Part shown: piece by piece, positions 1 through 9,081 of the stretch | Numbering within the stretch: position 1 is the stretch's first letter | Layout of the letters: every line of letters begins with the position of its first letter | NCBI GenBank assembly: GCA_020635715.1 | Contig: JACJZG010000024.1 | Coordinates: forward strand, 1 to 45,791 | Reading direction: 5' to 3' | From: Flavobacteriales bacterium | Lineage (GTDB): Bacteria > Bacteroidota > Bacteroidia > Flavobacteriales_F > PHOS-HE28 | DNA length: 45,791 bases | Position numbers and translations under genes: made by a program | The notes under the pieces: model-generated | Told to the model about the DNA's origin: nothing | The model's database searches: none | What the model saw: the letters and a program-made list of their open reading frames with translations, nothing else

Positions 1-2181
1 GCGATCAACGTCACGGTGCTCTCAGCGACCGCCGTCGACATCGGTCCGGACGCCACGATCTGCGACGGTGAACAGGTCACCCTCGATGCCACCACGGCCG
101 GCGCCACCTACCTCTGGAGCACCGGTGCCACGACCCCGACCATCGACGTGACCACATCCGGCACCTACAGCGTGGAGGTCTTCGTGGGGCAATGCAGCGT
201 GACCGATCAGGCCACCATCACGGTGAACACCATGCCCGTCGTCGACCTTGGACCGGATCAGGTGTTCTGTTCCGGGGAAACAAGCACGACACTGGATGCG
301 ACATGGCCGGGCGCCACCTATGCCTGGAGCACGGGTGCCACTACACCCACGCTGGCCGTCGATGCGGATGGCCTCTACGAGGTGGCGGTGACCTTGGGGA
401 ATTGCACCGCCACGGACGACGTGACGGTCGCCTTCGGTTCCTTCTCCTACTCCCTCGGCCCCGACCTGACACTGTGCCCGGGCGATGAAGTCCTGCTTGG
501 CGCCGACCTGCCTGCGGGCACGAGCACATGGAACGGATCGCTCGTATCCCCCACGCTGCTGGTCAACGCGGCCGGCACCTACACACTGAGCTTCGTGACA
601 CCGAGCGGATGCGAGGTCCGCGATACGATCATGGTGAACGTGGTGGCGGTGGGCAGCTTGAACCTCGGACCCGATGCCACCATCTGTGATGGAGAGAGCG
701 TCACCGTTGATGCCAGCATTCCGGGTGCCAGCTACCTGTGGGAGGACGGAAGCACCACGGCCATCCGCACGATAACGAACAGCGGCACCTATTCGGTGCA
801 AGCCACCGTGAACGGTTGTGCCACCTCGGACGAGATCGCGATCACCGTAACCCCACTTCCCTCCGTCGACCTTGGTCCGGACCTGGCGATCTGCCCCGGC
901 GAGAGCATCACCTTCGATGCAGGCACACCTGGAGGAACGTATAGTTGGAGCAATGGGAGCACTGCCTCCACCCTGAGCCTGAACGCACCGGGTACGGTCG
1001 GTGTCACCGTGAGCGTGGGAGGTTGTTCGTCCAGCGATATGGTCGCTGTGAGTTTCCTGGATGCACCTGTCATCGACCTTGGAGCGGACACCACGCTCTG
1101 CGCTGGTGCCACACTCACACTGAACGTGGAGCAGCCCGACACGGACTTCCTCTGGGACGATGGCAGCACCTCCCCTGTCCGTGTCATCAGCGCTGCCGGT
1201 ACTTATTGGGTCGATGCTTCAAGGAACAGCTGCACCCAGCGCGACAGCATCGTGGTCGATCTGTTCGATCCATCGGCCTTCCACCTGGGACCCGACCGCA
1301 GCATCTGCGTGGGATCGAGCACCGTGATCGGAGCACCGGTGAACGGCGCGACCTATGCGTGGAGCACCGGAGCGACCACTCCCACCATAACCGTGGAGGA
1401 GCAGGGCAGCTACACGGTGACCGTGACGATCGCGGGTTGTGTGGCCCAGGACGCCGTCACGATCACTGCGATCCAAGTCCCCACCCCGGACCTTGGTCCC
1501 GACCAGGCAGCTTGTGTTGGTGAAGTGATCGTGCTGCATGCCGCGGGAGCACAGGTGAGCTGGAGCACGGGCGCCCTGGGGCCGGACCTGGCGGTACAGA
1601 CCAGTGGGCTCTACACTGTGACCATTGACAGTCTCGGCTGCACGGCATCCGACGCGGTGTATGTGGCGTTCGCACCGATGGTGACGCAGGTGGAATTGAG
1701 CGGCGATGCGGAGATCTGCACCGGTGCCTTCGGCTTGATCCAAGCGGCGGCGATACCGGGTGCCCATTTCACTTGGAGCGACGGCACTGTGGGGGATCGT
1801 GTGGTGGCGGACGCACCCGGCACCTACACCGTTCACGCCACTGGCATGTGCATTGATGCCGTGGAGAGCTGGGTGATCGAAGCGGGTGACTGCGCCACTG
1901 CCGTCCATGTCCCGAACGCCTTCACACCCAACAACGACGGCATCAACGACACCTTCCTACCCGTGGTGGACGGACCGGTGGACACCTACCTGCTCGACAT
2001 CTTCGATCGCTGGGGTGAGCGCATCTTCACCACCACGGATCGGTACGAAGGTTGGGACGGCTCGTATGCCGGGGTGATGTCGCAGGATGGCGTCTACGTG
2101 TGGAAGCTTCATTACCGCGCACTCGGTCCGGAAGGCGTTCGGAACGAACAGTTCATCGGCCACGTGACCCTACTCCGCTGA
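1..2181 (+). CDS. T9SS cargo protein with tandem LGPD-type repeats and gliding-motility-associated C-terminal domain (5' partial)
   Basis: The frame is open at the first base, so the N-terminus lies outside the window; 726 residues are visible. They form eight to nine tandem repeats of about 70 residues. Each repeat begins with a (L/I)GPD-x3-C-x-G motif, continues with a YxWSxGxTTPT-like core and ends with a second Cys, which suggests one disulfide per Ig/PKD-like beta-sandwich. The ninth copy, near window residue 570, is degenerate. The last ~95 residues (VPNAFTPNNDGIND, then FDRWGE and a YEGWDG-like segment) match the gliding-motility-associated C-terminal (CHU_C, type B) sorting domain. 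The protein is inferred to cross the outer membrane through the type IX system and to act at the cell surface, perhaps in adhesion. The repeat count upstream is unknown. Its stop overlaps the convergent WG-repeat gene by 12 bases. Confidence 0.93.
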   Translation, partial: AINVTVLSATAVDIGPDATICDGEQVTLDATTAGATYLWSTGATTPTIDVTTSGTYSVEVFVGQCSVTDQATITVNTMPVVDLGPDQVFCSGETSTTLDATWPGATYAWSTGATTPTLAVDADGLYEVAVTLGNCTATDDVTVAFGSFSYSLGPDLTLCPGDEVLLGADLPAGTSTWNGSLVSPTLLVNAAGTYTLSFVTPSGCEVRDTIMVNVVAVGSLNLGPDATICDGESVTVDASIPGASYLWEDGSTTAIRTITNSGTYSVQATVNGCATSDEIAITVTPLPSVDLGPDLAICPGESITFDAGTPGGTYSWSNGSTASTLSLNAPGTVGVTVSVGGCSSSDMVAVSFLDAPVIDLGADTTLCAGATLTLNVEQPDTDFLWDDGSTSPVRVISAAGTYWVDASRNSCTQRDSIVVDLFDPSAFHLGPDRSICVGSSTVIGAPVNGATYAWSTGATTPTITVEEQGSYTVTVTIAGCVAQDAVTITAIQVPTPDLGPDQAACVGEVIVLHAAGAQVSWSTGALGPDLAVQTSGLYTVTIDSLGCTASDAVYVAFAPMVTQVELSGDAEICTGAFGLIQAAAIPGAHFTWSDGTVGDRVVADAPGTYTVHATGMCIDAVESWVIEAGDCATAVHVPNAFTPNNDGINDTFLPVVDGPVDTYLLDIFDRWGERIFTTTDRYEGWDGSYAGVMSQDGVYVWKLHYRALGPEGVRNEQFIGHVTLLR

Positions 2182-4308
2182 CATCGTTCCGGTGCTGAAG
2201 CCGGCTTCCTTCCAGATGTAGCCACCGTCGTTCGTGCGGCGGTAGGCGCTGCGATCCCCGTTCATCACCTTCACGATCGCCGCATTGATCACCACGACCT
2301 CTTCGTGCTCCGCGGGGATCACCAGCTTCCCCGTCACGTCATAGACCCCGAGGCGATCCGCTCCCCCCACCAGAAGCCCGTACTGCGCATCGGCAAGCTC
2401 GGCGTTCACCAATGGGATGATCTCCTTCCCCGTGCTGTCAAGTGCTCCGAAGAGACCACCGTTCTCCACCCGGGCCACCCCGTCCACATAATCCCATACC
2501 TGGTCGTAACGGGGCTCCACCACGGAGGCGCCGCGCAGGTCAACAAAGCCCCACTTGTTCTTCTTCTTCACCGGGAACAGGGGACCTCGCGTGCCTCCGA
2601 TGTCGGCGTATTGGAACGGAACGATGCGTTCATTGCGCGTGTTGATGATCCCACGCTTTCCGGCGGACTGGACCTCGGCACGCCCCTGACCGAAGTCGCC
2701 CCAGGCCGCCACATCCTGAGCGGCTTCGTAATCCTTCGGGATCACGAATCGACCGGTGGTGTCCACATAGCCGCAGCGGCTCCCTTCCACCACAAGCGCC
2801 AGTCCATCGTGCAGATCACCCACATGGTCGTACTTGGCTTCCAGCAGGATGGTACCCTGCGGGCCGATCATGCCCATGCGCCCGTTCCGACGCACGCGGG
2901 ACAAGCCGCGTTCGAAGCCTTCGATCCATTCATATTCCAACGGCACCACCAGTTGTCCCGACCGACCGATGACACCCGATCGACCATCCACGCCGACCAC
3001 CGCAAGTCCTTGGTGGAAGTTGGCCGCCACGTCGTACATCGGGCTGATCATCATCTGACCACGGGCGTTCACATAGCCGTACTTGCCATGGTCCTCCGCG
3101 TAGGAGAGTCCTTCGGAAAGGTCGCCCAGGTCCGTGAAGACCATGGGGACCACCAGTTCGCCGTTGCGGTCCACGGCCCCGACCCTTCCCGACCGCTCCA
3201 CCACCGCGGTCCCTTCGGCGAACTCACGCACCTCGTCGTATTCCACCGGAACCACCGCGCGCCCGGACCGGTTGATGGTGCCCACCCGATCACCGAGCCC
3301 CACCAGGGCCTGGCCATGCAGGAAGCCCTCCACCCAATCGTACTGCGCTTTGATCCGCTCGGTGCCTTCGGTATCGATGAAGCCCCACTTGCCATCGCGG
3401 CGGAACGGGAGCAGTTCCACACTGGCCATGCGGTAGTCATCCACCAGCTCATCCATGAAGGGATAATCCGGGAACTCGGCAACGAAACGCGTGATGGTGC
3501 CGACACTGAGATCCTTGGTGTAGGTCTCGTACAGGCTGCGCCACGCATCAGGTACGCGATGGTTGTCCGGATAGGCGGCGATGAAAGCCTTGTATTGTGC
3601 GATGGTACGGCCCGGTGTGCTGAGCCGGTAGATGGCATCCTCCGCCTTGCGCACGTTCGGGTTATCCGGGTGCGCCGCGATGAAGGCCTTGTACGATGCG
3701 ATGTCCTGCGCGGCCGTGGCTTCCGCGTAGAGCGCGTCGTTCAGTCTGGTCCGGGCTTCGTACACCTCGCGCGACGATGGGTAGCGTTCGACAAACGAGG
3801 CATAGGCTGCGGCAGTGTTCAGGGTGCGCGCTTCCTGGAAGGCCAGGTGGTGCATCGCTGCGCGCACCTCCTCGGCACGCGGACCGGACGGATAGCGGTC
3901 CAGGTAGCGCTGGTAGGCGATCACCGTGTTCTGCCCGCGCGCGATCTCCCAGGCCCGCTCGTACACGTGGTCGCGCTGCGCCATGATGCTCGTGTGGCTC
4001 ACCCCCAACGCACCGATCGCCACCCGTTCCTTGTCCGGCGCGGCGGTGAAGGCCAGGTCAGCCCGGACGATGAACTGGTAGGCCGAGTCCAGTTCGTAGA
4101 ACGGATTGTCCGCACGGCCCGTGATCACGCTAAGCCCATACCAGGCTGCGGCGGGGTGCTTCTTCACTTCCTTCCGGAAGAGCTCCCGGGCCTTGAAATA
4201 GTCGTGCACCTCCAGCGCCTTGAACGCCTTTTCCAGGCGCCCCGCACGCACCGATGTCATCGTCAGCAGCACAAGTGGCATCAGCGCCACCCGCATCGTC
4301 ATTCGCAT
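2170..4308 (-). CDS. Secreted WG-repeat protein with N-terminal TPR-like helices
   Basis: About 712 residues. A signal peptide (MRMTMRVALMPLVLL, ending near VRAG) leads into a helical region with four imperfect repeats carrying YP(S/D)xxxxxxEAR or HPDNPNV motifs, resembling TPR/tol-pal-like helices. From about residue 315 to the end come roughly nine WG (KWGFID / GYVDTTG / VVPxEYD) beta repeats. WG proteins are usually secreted or periplasmic; their function is mostly unknown. An upstream ATG at 4353 exists, but the start at 4308 lies 10 bases after a perfect TACTTTTG element and gives a normal signal peptide, so it is preferred; 4302 and 4296 are further in-frame options. The gene converges on and overlaps the T9SS cargo gene and is divergent from the MMPL exporter. 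Confidence 0.9.
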   Translation of the reverse strand: MRMTMRVALMPLVLLTMTSVRAGRLEKAFKALEVHDYFKARELFRKEVKKHPAAAWYGLSVITGRADNPFYELDSAYQFIVRADLAFTAAPDKERVAIGALGVSHTSIMAQRDHVYERAWEIARGQNTVIAYQRYLDRYPSGPRAEEVRAAMHHLAFQEARTLNTAAAYASFVERYPSSREVYEARTRLNDALYAEATAAQDIASYKAFIAAHPDNPNVRKAEDAIYRLSTPGRTIAQYKAFIAAYPDNHRVPDAWRSLYETYTKDLSVGTITRFVAEFPDYPFMDELVDDYRMASVELLPFRRDGKWGFIDTEGTERIKAQYDWVEGFLHGQALVGLGDRVGTINRSGRAVVPVEYDEVREFAEGTAVVERSGRVGAVDRNGELVVPMVFTDLGDLSEGLSYAEDHGKYGYVNARGQMMISPMYDVAANFHQGLAVVGVDGRSGVIGRSGQLVVPLEYEWIEGFERGLSRVRRNGRMGMIGPQGTILLEAKYDHVGDLHDGLALVVEGSRCGYVDTTGRFVIPKDYEAAQDVAAWGDFGQGRAEVQSAGKRGIINTRNERIVPFQYADIGGTRGPLFPVKKKNKWGFVDLRGASVVEPRYDQVWDYVDGVARVENGGLFGALDSTGKEIIPLVNAELADAQYGLLVGGADRLGVYDVTGKLVIPAEHEEVVVINAAIVKVMNGDRSAYRRTNDGGYIWKEAGFSTGTMSAE

Positions 4309-4318
4309 TCCCACGCAC

Positions 4319-4326
4319 CAAAAGTA
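4319..4326 (-). promoter_or_regulatory. -7 promoter element TACTTTTG for the WG-repeat gene
   Basis: Perfect match to the Bacteroidota consensus TAnnTTTG on the minus strand, 10 bases before the chosen ATG at 4308. A -33 TTTG partner is not obvious. Confidence 0.6.
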
Positions 4327-4350
4327 GCGGCAGCATGTGGCCGCCTTGCC

Positions 4351-4358
4351 CACCTTTG
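4351..4358 (+). promoter_or_regulatory. -7 promoter element CACCTTTG for the MMPL exporter
   Basis: Seven of eight positions fit TAnnTTTG (first T replaced by C), 27 bases before the ATG at 4386. With the opposing element at 4319-4326 it makes a compact divergent promoter region. Confidence 0.45.
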
Positions 4359-4385
4359 CGCACCGCGATCGACCGCAGCTTGTTG

Positions 4386-6695
4386 ATGGACACCACCGCC
4401 GACCGCATCGAACGACTGCTCACGCGCCGCAACGCGCGGATATTGCTGGTCGTGATCGCCCTGGTCAGCCTCGGCGCCGCGTCCGCGCTCAGGAACGTGC
4501 GGGTGGATTACGACTTCGAGAAGTTCTTCCCCAACGACGATCCGGAGCTCGATCGCTACCTCGCCTTCCGCGAACGGTTCGGGCACGACAACGACTTCCT
4601 GCTCTTCGGGATCGAACGGGAGGAAGGGGTCTTCGACAGGGAGCTGCTGACCCGCGTGGACAGCCTGGCCGCGCGGCTTGCGCGTATTCCGCGGGTGACC
4701 AAGGTGGTTTCCCCCACCCGCCTTACCGAACCCGTGATCACCCCCGTCGGTGCCTTCGAGACGCCCTACCTCCGCTATAACGATGACGAGCTCCTCGCGA
4801 TCGACTCCGCGCGCATCTGGCGCGATCCGCGGATAAAGGACCACTTCTTCTCCGATGATGGGCGCGCGATGCTCGTGATCCTCAACGCGGAACCGAACCT
4901 GTCCAAAGCGAAGTGCGACACCCTGCTCATGCAGGTCCGCTCCACGCTACAGGCCTGTGACATGGCGGACACGCGCATCGTGGGGCGCATCGTGGGGCAG
5001 GACCATTACATCAATACGATGGTGCGCGAGATGATCTTCTTCCTCTCCGCATCCATCGCCCTGCTCGCCGTTTTCCTCTGGTTCGCCTTCCGCACGCCTT
5101 ACGGGGTGCTGGTGCCCATCGGTGTGGTCGGCCTGGCCATCCTCTGGCAGATCGGCTTCATGACCGCCCTGGGCAAGCCCATCAGCATCCTCACCATGCT
5201 GCTCCCGACGATCCTCTTCATCGTGGGCATGAGCGATGTGGTGCACTACCTCGAGTGCTACCTGGACGAGCTGCGCGCCGGCCTGCCGAACAACCGTGCC
5301 ATCGCCAGCGCCTATGCGGAGGTGGGCCTGCCCACGCTGCTCACGGCCATCACCAGCGCCATCGGCTTCGCCACGCTCGGCACCGCGAACATCCCTCCGT
5401 TGCAGGAGTTCGGCCTGTACACCGCACTGGGGGTCATCGTCACCTTCCTGCTCGCCTTCTGCCTGCTGCCGGCTCTGCTCGTGCTCATCGATCCGCGCAA
5501 ATTGCTTCCCAACGGGCTGCCCGATTCGCCGTGGGACGCGCGGCTTCCCGCCCTCTTCAAATGGACCATCAGCAGGCGCCGCTGGATCCTGGCCGGCACC
5601 GTCATCATCGTGCTGGTGACGGGCTATGGCGCCACCCGCATCCGGGTGAACAACCAATTGCTCGAAGACCTGCCTGCGAACGACCCGATGAAGCAGGGCT
5701 TCGTGTGGTTCGAGGAGACCTTTGGCGGGGTTCGACCCTTCGAGCTGGAGATCACCGTGAGCGGCGAAGACCGGTCGATCTGGGACCTTGATATGTTGCA
5801 GCGGATCGAGCGGGTGCAACAGCATGCCGATACGGTCTACGGGGTGGATGCCCTCGTTTCGCCGGTGACCTTGATGTACAGCTTGAACAAGGCGTTCAAC
5901 GGCGGTGATCCCGCGTACTACCGGTTGCCCACGGACAGTGCGGAATGTGCACGGATGGCCCGGCGTATGCGGCTGGTCGGCGGAAGCCTGCTCGGCGGTA
6001 TCGTGAGCTCCGATGGTCGGTCGGCCCGGATGACCGGCCGCATGGTGGACGAGGGCGGCTACTACCACCAGCAGAAGAACACCGCACTGCAGCACGTGAT
6101 CGATGCGAACGCGGGGGACGACCTGCACATGGCGCTTACGGGCATGGCTTACCTGATCGACCGGAACAACGCCACGTTGAGCACCCAGCTCATCCGGGGC
6201 ATGGGACTGGCCATCGCCCTCACCGCGTTGATCATGCTTTGGTTCTTCCGGGACAAGCGCATGGTGCTGGTGGCCCTGTTGCCGAACCTGGTACCGCTCG
6301 TCTTCATCGCTGGCGTCATGGGCTTCTTCGGGGTGGACCTGAAGGTGAGCACGGCCATCATCTTCAGCATCGCCTTCGGTATCGCCGAGGACGACACCAT
6401 ACACATGCTGGCCGCCCTGCGCCACCATCTGGCACAAGGCCATTCACCCGCCTACGCGCTCAAACGCACTTACCTGCGCACCGGCAAAGCCGTGACCGTC
6501 ACCGGCCTGATGTTGCTGTCCGGCTTCGTCACGCTCATCTTCTCGGACTTCGCCAGCGTGTACTACATGGGGGTGCTGATCACACTCACGCTCGCCTTTG
6601 CATTCGTAGCCGAACTGTTGTTGTTGCCAGCGCTGGTCATGCTCCTCTTGAAAGGCTGGAAGCCCGCGCGGCATCTCCCCCGCCGCTCGGTATGA
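4386..6695 (+). CDS. RND/MMPL-family exporter
   Basis: 769 residues, about 12 membrane helices in two halves. The first helix (ILLVVIALVSLGAAS) is followed by a large extracytoplasmic loop and then a five-helix bundle containing VGMSDVVHYLECY. A second loop and a matching bundle contain GIAEDDTIHMLAALRHH. These paired Asp/Glu-His motifs in TM4 and TM10 are typical of the MMPL/SSD branch of RND proton-driven exporters, which often move lipids or other hydrophobic molecules. The substrate cannot be read from sequence, and no periplasmic adaptor or outer-membrane factor gene is adjacent. An in-frame ATG at 4254 would overlap the divergent gene; the start at 4386 sits just before MDTTADRIERLL, which is a sensible cytoplasmic N-terminus. 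The gene is probably monocistronic. Confidence 0.9.
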   Translation: MDTTADRIERLLTRRNARILLVVIALVSLGAASALRNVRVDYDFEKFFPNDDPELDRYLAFRERFGHDNDFLLFGIEREEGVFDRELLTRVDSLAARLARIPRVTKVVSPTRLTEPVITPVGAFETPYLRYNDDELLAIDSARIWRDPRIKDHFFSDDGRAMLVILNAEPNLSKAKCDTLLMQVRSTLQACDMADTRIVGRIVGQDHYINTMVREMIFFLSASIALLAVFLWFAFRTPYGVLVPIGVVGLAILWQIGFMTALGKPISILTMLLPTILFIVGMSDVVHYLECYLDELRAGLPNNRAIASAYAEVGLPTLLTAITSAIGFATLGTANIPPLQEFGLYTALGVIVTFLLAFCLLPALLVLIDPRKLLPNGLPDSPWDARLPALFKWTISRRRWILAGTVIIVLVTGYGATRIRVNNQLLEDLPANDPMKQGFVWFEETFGGVRPFELEITVSGEDRSIWDLDMLQRIERVQQHADTVYGVDALVSPVTLMYSLNKAFNGGDPAYYRLPTDSAECARMARRMRLVGGSLLGGIVSSDGRSARMTGRMVDEGGYYHQQKNTALQHVIDANAGDDLHMALTGMAYLIDRNNATLSTQLIRGMGLAIALTALIMLWFFRDKRMVLVALLPNLVPLVFIAGVMGFFGVDLKVSTAIIFSIAFGIAEDDTIHMLAALRHHLAQGHSPAYALKRTYLRTGKAVTVTGLMLLSGFVTLIFSDFASVYYMGVLITLTLAFAFVAELLLLPALVMLLLKGWKPARHLPRRSV

Positions 6696-6720
6696 CCATT
6701 GGTGGGGTCGAAGGCGATAG

Positions 6721-6796
6721 GAAGGACAAAGGCAGAAGGAAAAAGGTAGAAGGACAAAGGCAGAAGGACGAAGGCAGAAGGACGAAGGCGGAAGAG
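6721..6796. repeat. 14-bp purine-rich minisatellite, about five units
   Basis: Five consecutive 14-base units starting at 6721, 6735, 6749, 6763 and 6777, followed by a partial unit. The unit is GAAGGACAAAGGCA, with variants at the seventh, eighth, thirteenth and fourteenth bases. Nearly all bases on the plus strand are purines. The period is not a multiple of three and it lies between genes, so it is non-coding. The rest of the 6696-6925 gap shows no gene. Confidence 0.9.
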
Positions 6797-6925
6797 CACT
6801 GGTCGCGACCCGGTTCGTGCCTCACCATTCGCTCTGGCCAACTGCCTGCCGGCGACTGCCTACGCCTATTCGCACTCCAATGAGCCGTAGCGCAGAACAA
6901 CCTCTCGCCCCTCCGCAACTCAGCC

Positions 6926-7645
6926 CTACAGGGAGTCCCACATTCCTTTGAAGTCCGGCTCCTCCATGAAGGCCTCCTTGCCGATCTCGGCGTACTTACG
7001 TGCCTTGGTGCGATCGCCCTTGGATACCATGAAGTCCGCGTAACGGATCAGAGCGTTCTTCAGCAACTTCTGCTGGTCCTTCGGCAGCGACTTGATGTCA
7101 CCCGCCTCCGCAATGGCCTTGTCAAAGCCCGCCATGCTCAGGTCGCCCTCCTTGGCCAGGTTGCTCTTGTACTGCACGATCGCGAGCATCATCCAAGGAC
7201 CGGGGTTCTCCGGGTAGTAGCCCGTCATCGCATCGAAGTTGGCCTTTGCCTTGCTCAAGCCCTTGGGGTCGTCGATCAGGTTCTCACCCGTCTCCGCTGC
7301 CATGGTGTTCAAGCTGGACCAGTAATCCTCGTAATTTCCGAAGAACTCCTTCTCCTTGTCCTTCTTACGGTACTTCTCCGCCCATTTCAAGGCATCGCGT
7401 CCCGCCTTCGGGTAGTCCACGGCGTACTTCTCGAGCTTGGACATCTCGTAGTTGCACATGCTCACATACAGGAAAGGCAGTGCATCCTTCTTCGTGTCGT
7501 CGTTCTCGGTGTACGAAAGAGCCTTCTCCATGCACTTCTCGTACTTCTCATCCACGTAGAGCACCAGGAGGTCCTCATACACATGTTTCTGGGCCTGAAG
7601 GGAAAAGGCCGCCAGGAAGGAGACCGCGGTGATGAATGGCTTCAT
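6926..7645 (-). CDS. Secreted helical (TPR-like) protein of unknown function
   Basis: 239 residues. A signal peptide MKPFITAVSFLAAFSLQAQ with an AQA-type cleavage site precedes a Lys/Glu/Asp-rich, probably all-helical body. Its spacing of aromatic and Ala residues (YPENPGPWMMLAIVQY, ALIRYADFMVSKGDRTKARKYAEIG) resembles TPR units. The protein is inferred to be periplasmic or outer-membrane associated. In-frame ATGs at 7651 and 7675 are alternatives; 7645 gives the cleanest signal peptide. I do not recognise a named family. It is transcribed divergently from trmD with about 120 bases between them. Confidence 0.8.
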   Translation of the reverse strand: MKPFITAVSFLAAFSLQAQKHVYEDLLVLYVDEKYEKCMEKALSYTENDDTKKDALPFLYVSMCNYEMSKLEKYAVDYPKAGRDALKWAEKYRKKDKEKEFFGNYEDYWSSLNTMAAETGENLIDDPKGLSKAKANFDAMTGYYPENPGPWMMLAIVQYKSNLAKEGDLSMAGFDKAIAEAGDIKSLPKDQQKLLKNALIRYADFMVSKGDRTKARKYAEIGKEAFMEEPDFKGMWDSL

Positions 7646-7677
7646 GGTCATGGATGGGTCGTTGGCAAGGAACATGC

Positions 7678-7685
7678 CGAAGGTA
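7678..7685 (-). promoter_or_regulatory. Candidate -7 element TACCTTCG upstream of the secreted helical gene
   Basis: One mismatch (T to C) from TAnnTTTG on the minus strand, 26 to 32 bases before the candidate starts. Confidence 0.35.
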
Positions 7686-7757
7686 TCTTTTCTTACGAAG
7701 GAGCCGATCGAAAGGATCCTGGATCGAGCTCCATGACCGTGATGGTGCGGCTTTTCC

Positions 7758-7765
7758 GACCTTCG
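7758..7765 (+). promoter_or_regulatory. Candidate -7 element GACCTTCG immediately before trmD
   Basis: The element is followed by CGCC and then the GTG at 7770. The same layout (nnnCTTCG, CGCC, start) recurs before the genes at 17104 and 24748, which makes a chance match less likely. Confidence 0.35.
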
Positions 7766-7769
7766 CGCC

Positions 7770-8459
7770 GTGGTCCGCATCGATATCCTCAGCGCCGTGC
7801 CCAAGCTCCTGGACAGCTGGTTCAACGAAAGCATCCTGCAACGAGCGCAGAAGAAGGGCCTTGCCCAAGTGCATGTGCATGACCTGCGCGCCTGGAGCAC
7901 GGACAAGCACCGCCGGCTGGACGATTACCCTTTTGGTGGTGGTGCGGGCATGGTCATGACGGTGGAACCCATCCACCGCGCCCTGGAAAGCTTGATGTCC
8001 GAACGGACCTATGGAGAAGTGATCTACCTCTGCCCGGATGGACAAATGCTTGACCAACCGCTCGCCAACGAGCTGAGCCTCAAGGGCGATCTGATCCTCC
8101 TTTGCGGCCATTACAAGGGCGTTGATGAGCGGGTACGCCAGCACCTGATCACCCGCGAGGTGAGCATTGGGGACTATGTCCTGAGCGGCGGTGAACTGGC
8201 GGCGGCCGTGTTGAGCGATGCGGTGATACGCCTGTTGCCCGGGGTTCTGGGTGATGAGAGCTCGGCCTTGAGCGACAGCTACCAGGACGGGCTGGTGGCC
8301 CCGCCTGATTACACCCGCCCTGCGGTGTACAACGGGTGGAAGGTGCCCGATGTGCTGCTGAGCGGCCATCAGGCCCAGATCGACGCTTGGCGCCAGGAAC
8401 AGGCGGTGGAGCGCACCCGGCAACGACGTCCCGGGTTGTTGGAGGACCAGGATCGCTGA
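7770..8459 (+). CDS. trmD: tRNA (guanine-N1-)-methyltransferase
   Basis: 229 residues, the normal length for TrmD, which uses S-adenosylmethionine to methylate G37 next to the anticodon and prevents +1 frameshifting. Visible signatures are MVRIDILSAVP at the start, DDYPFGGGAGMVM near residue 50, LLCGHYKGVDERV near 110, the SAM-binding trefoil-knot segment EVSIGDYVLSGGELAA and the substrate loop YTRPAVYNGWKVPDVLLSGHQ. The start is GTG; no closer ATG fits the conserved N-terminus. rplS follows 89 bases downstream, a common trmD-rplS pairing in bacteria. Confidence 0.97.
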   Translation: MVRIDILSAVPKLLDSWFNESILQRAQKKGLAQVHVHDLRAWSTDKHRRLDDYPFGGGAGMVMTVEPIHRALESLMSERTYGEVIYLCPDGQMLDQPLANELSLKGDLILLCGHYKGVDERVRQHLITREVSIGDYVLSGGELAAAVLSDAVIRLLPGVLGDESSALSDSYQDGLVAPPDYTRPAVYNGWKVPDVLLSGHQAQIDAWRQEQAVERTRQRRPGLLEDQDR

Positions 8460-8466
8460 AATTCCG

Positions 8467-8474
8467 TAATATTG
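8467..8474 (+). promoter_or_regulatory. Candidate internal promoter element TAATATTG before rplS
   Basis: One mismatch from TAnnTTTG, 75 bases before the rplS ATG. It would allow rplS to be expressed independently of trmD, with a leader that could host ribosomal-protein control. Confidence 0.3.
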
Positions 8475-8548
8475 CGGCCCCAAATCCACGGGATCCGAAT
8501 CCTCCGACCTGTCGTAGGCGCTGGGAACTCCCTCAAAACCAAAAGGTC

Positions 8549-8923
8549 ATGGACCGCATCAAGCAGCTCGAGAAAGAGATCTCCCCGGTGAAACAACTCC
8601 CCGATTTCAAAGCTGGGGACACCATCACGGTGCACTACAAGATCGTGGAGGGTAACAAAGAGCGCGTGCAGCAGTACCAGGGTGTGGTCATCCAGCGCAA
8701 GGGCAGCGGCAGCACCGCCACCTTCACCGTGCGGAAGATCAGCAACAACATCGGCGTGGAGCGGATCTTCCCGGTGGCTTCCCCGTTCATCGATAAGATC
8801 GATGTGAACAAGGTGGGTCGCGTGCGTCGCGCACGCATCTTCTACCTGCGCGAGCGTCGCGGCAAGAGCGCGCGCATCACGGAAAAGCGCCAGCTCGTCA
8901 CCGAACCGGCCGGAGCGAAGTAA
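8549..8923 (+). CDS. rplS: 50S ribosomal protein L19
   Basis: 124 residues, full length. L19 sits at the 30S-50S interface. Family hallmarks are FKAGDTITVHYKIVEGNKER near residue 25, QQYQGVVIQRKGSG, the TVRKIS-NIGVERIFP segment and the basic C-terminal VGRVRRARIFYLRERRGKSARI. The frame runs open upstream to 8336, overlapping trmD, but MDRIKQLEKEI is the conserved N-terminus, so ATG 8549 is the start. A strong intrinsic terminator follows within 20 bases. Confidence 0.97.
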   Translation: MDRIKQLEKEISPVKQLPDFKAGDTITVHYKIVEGNKERVQQYQGVVIQRKGSGSTATFTVRKISNNIGVERIFPVASPFIDKIDVNKVGRVRRARIFYLRERRGKSARITEKRQLVTEPAGAK

Positions 8924-8940
8924 GCCGACAAGAACGTCTG

Positions 8941-8970
8941 AAAAGCCCCGGTCTCCGGGGCTTTTCTTTT
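8941..8970 (+). terminator. Intrinsic terminator after rplS
   Basis: A perfect 11-bp stem (8941-8951 pairs with 8955-8965, AAAAGCCCCGG) with a TCT loop, followed by CTTTT. The A-run on the left arm would let it also work for transcription from the right. Confidence 0.92.
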
Positions 8971-9081
8971 GGGCCCGGGTGATGGACGTTCACCGAAGTA
9001 TCCCACCTGAAGGCACAGCGGCGTCGACCTTCCTGCGCAGCGGTGGTCCGGTCGATGGTCTGGATCCTTTGGCAGAACGCC

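Noticed and set aside
2305..4386. 693-residue open frame antisense to the WG-repeat gene
   Set aside because: Composition is a His/Arg/Pro-rich shadow of a G+C-rich coding strand, with no domain, signal peptide or start context.
4947..6443. 498-residue frame antisense to the MMPL exporter
   Set aside because: The opposite strand encodes a clearly recognisable transporter; this frame is His/Gln/Asp-rich without any motif.
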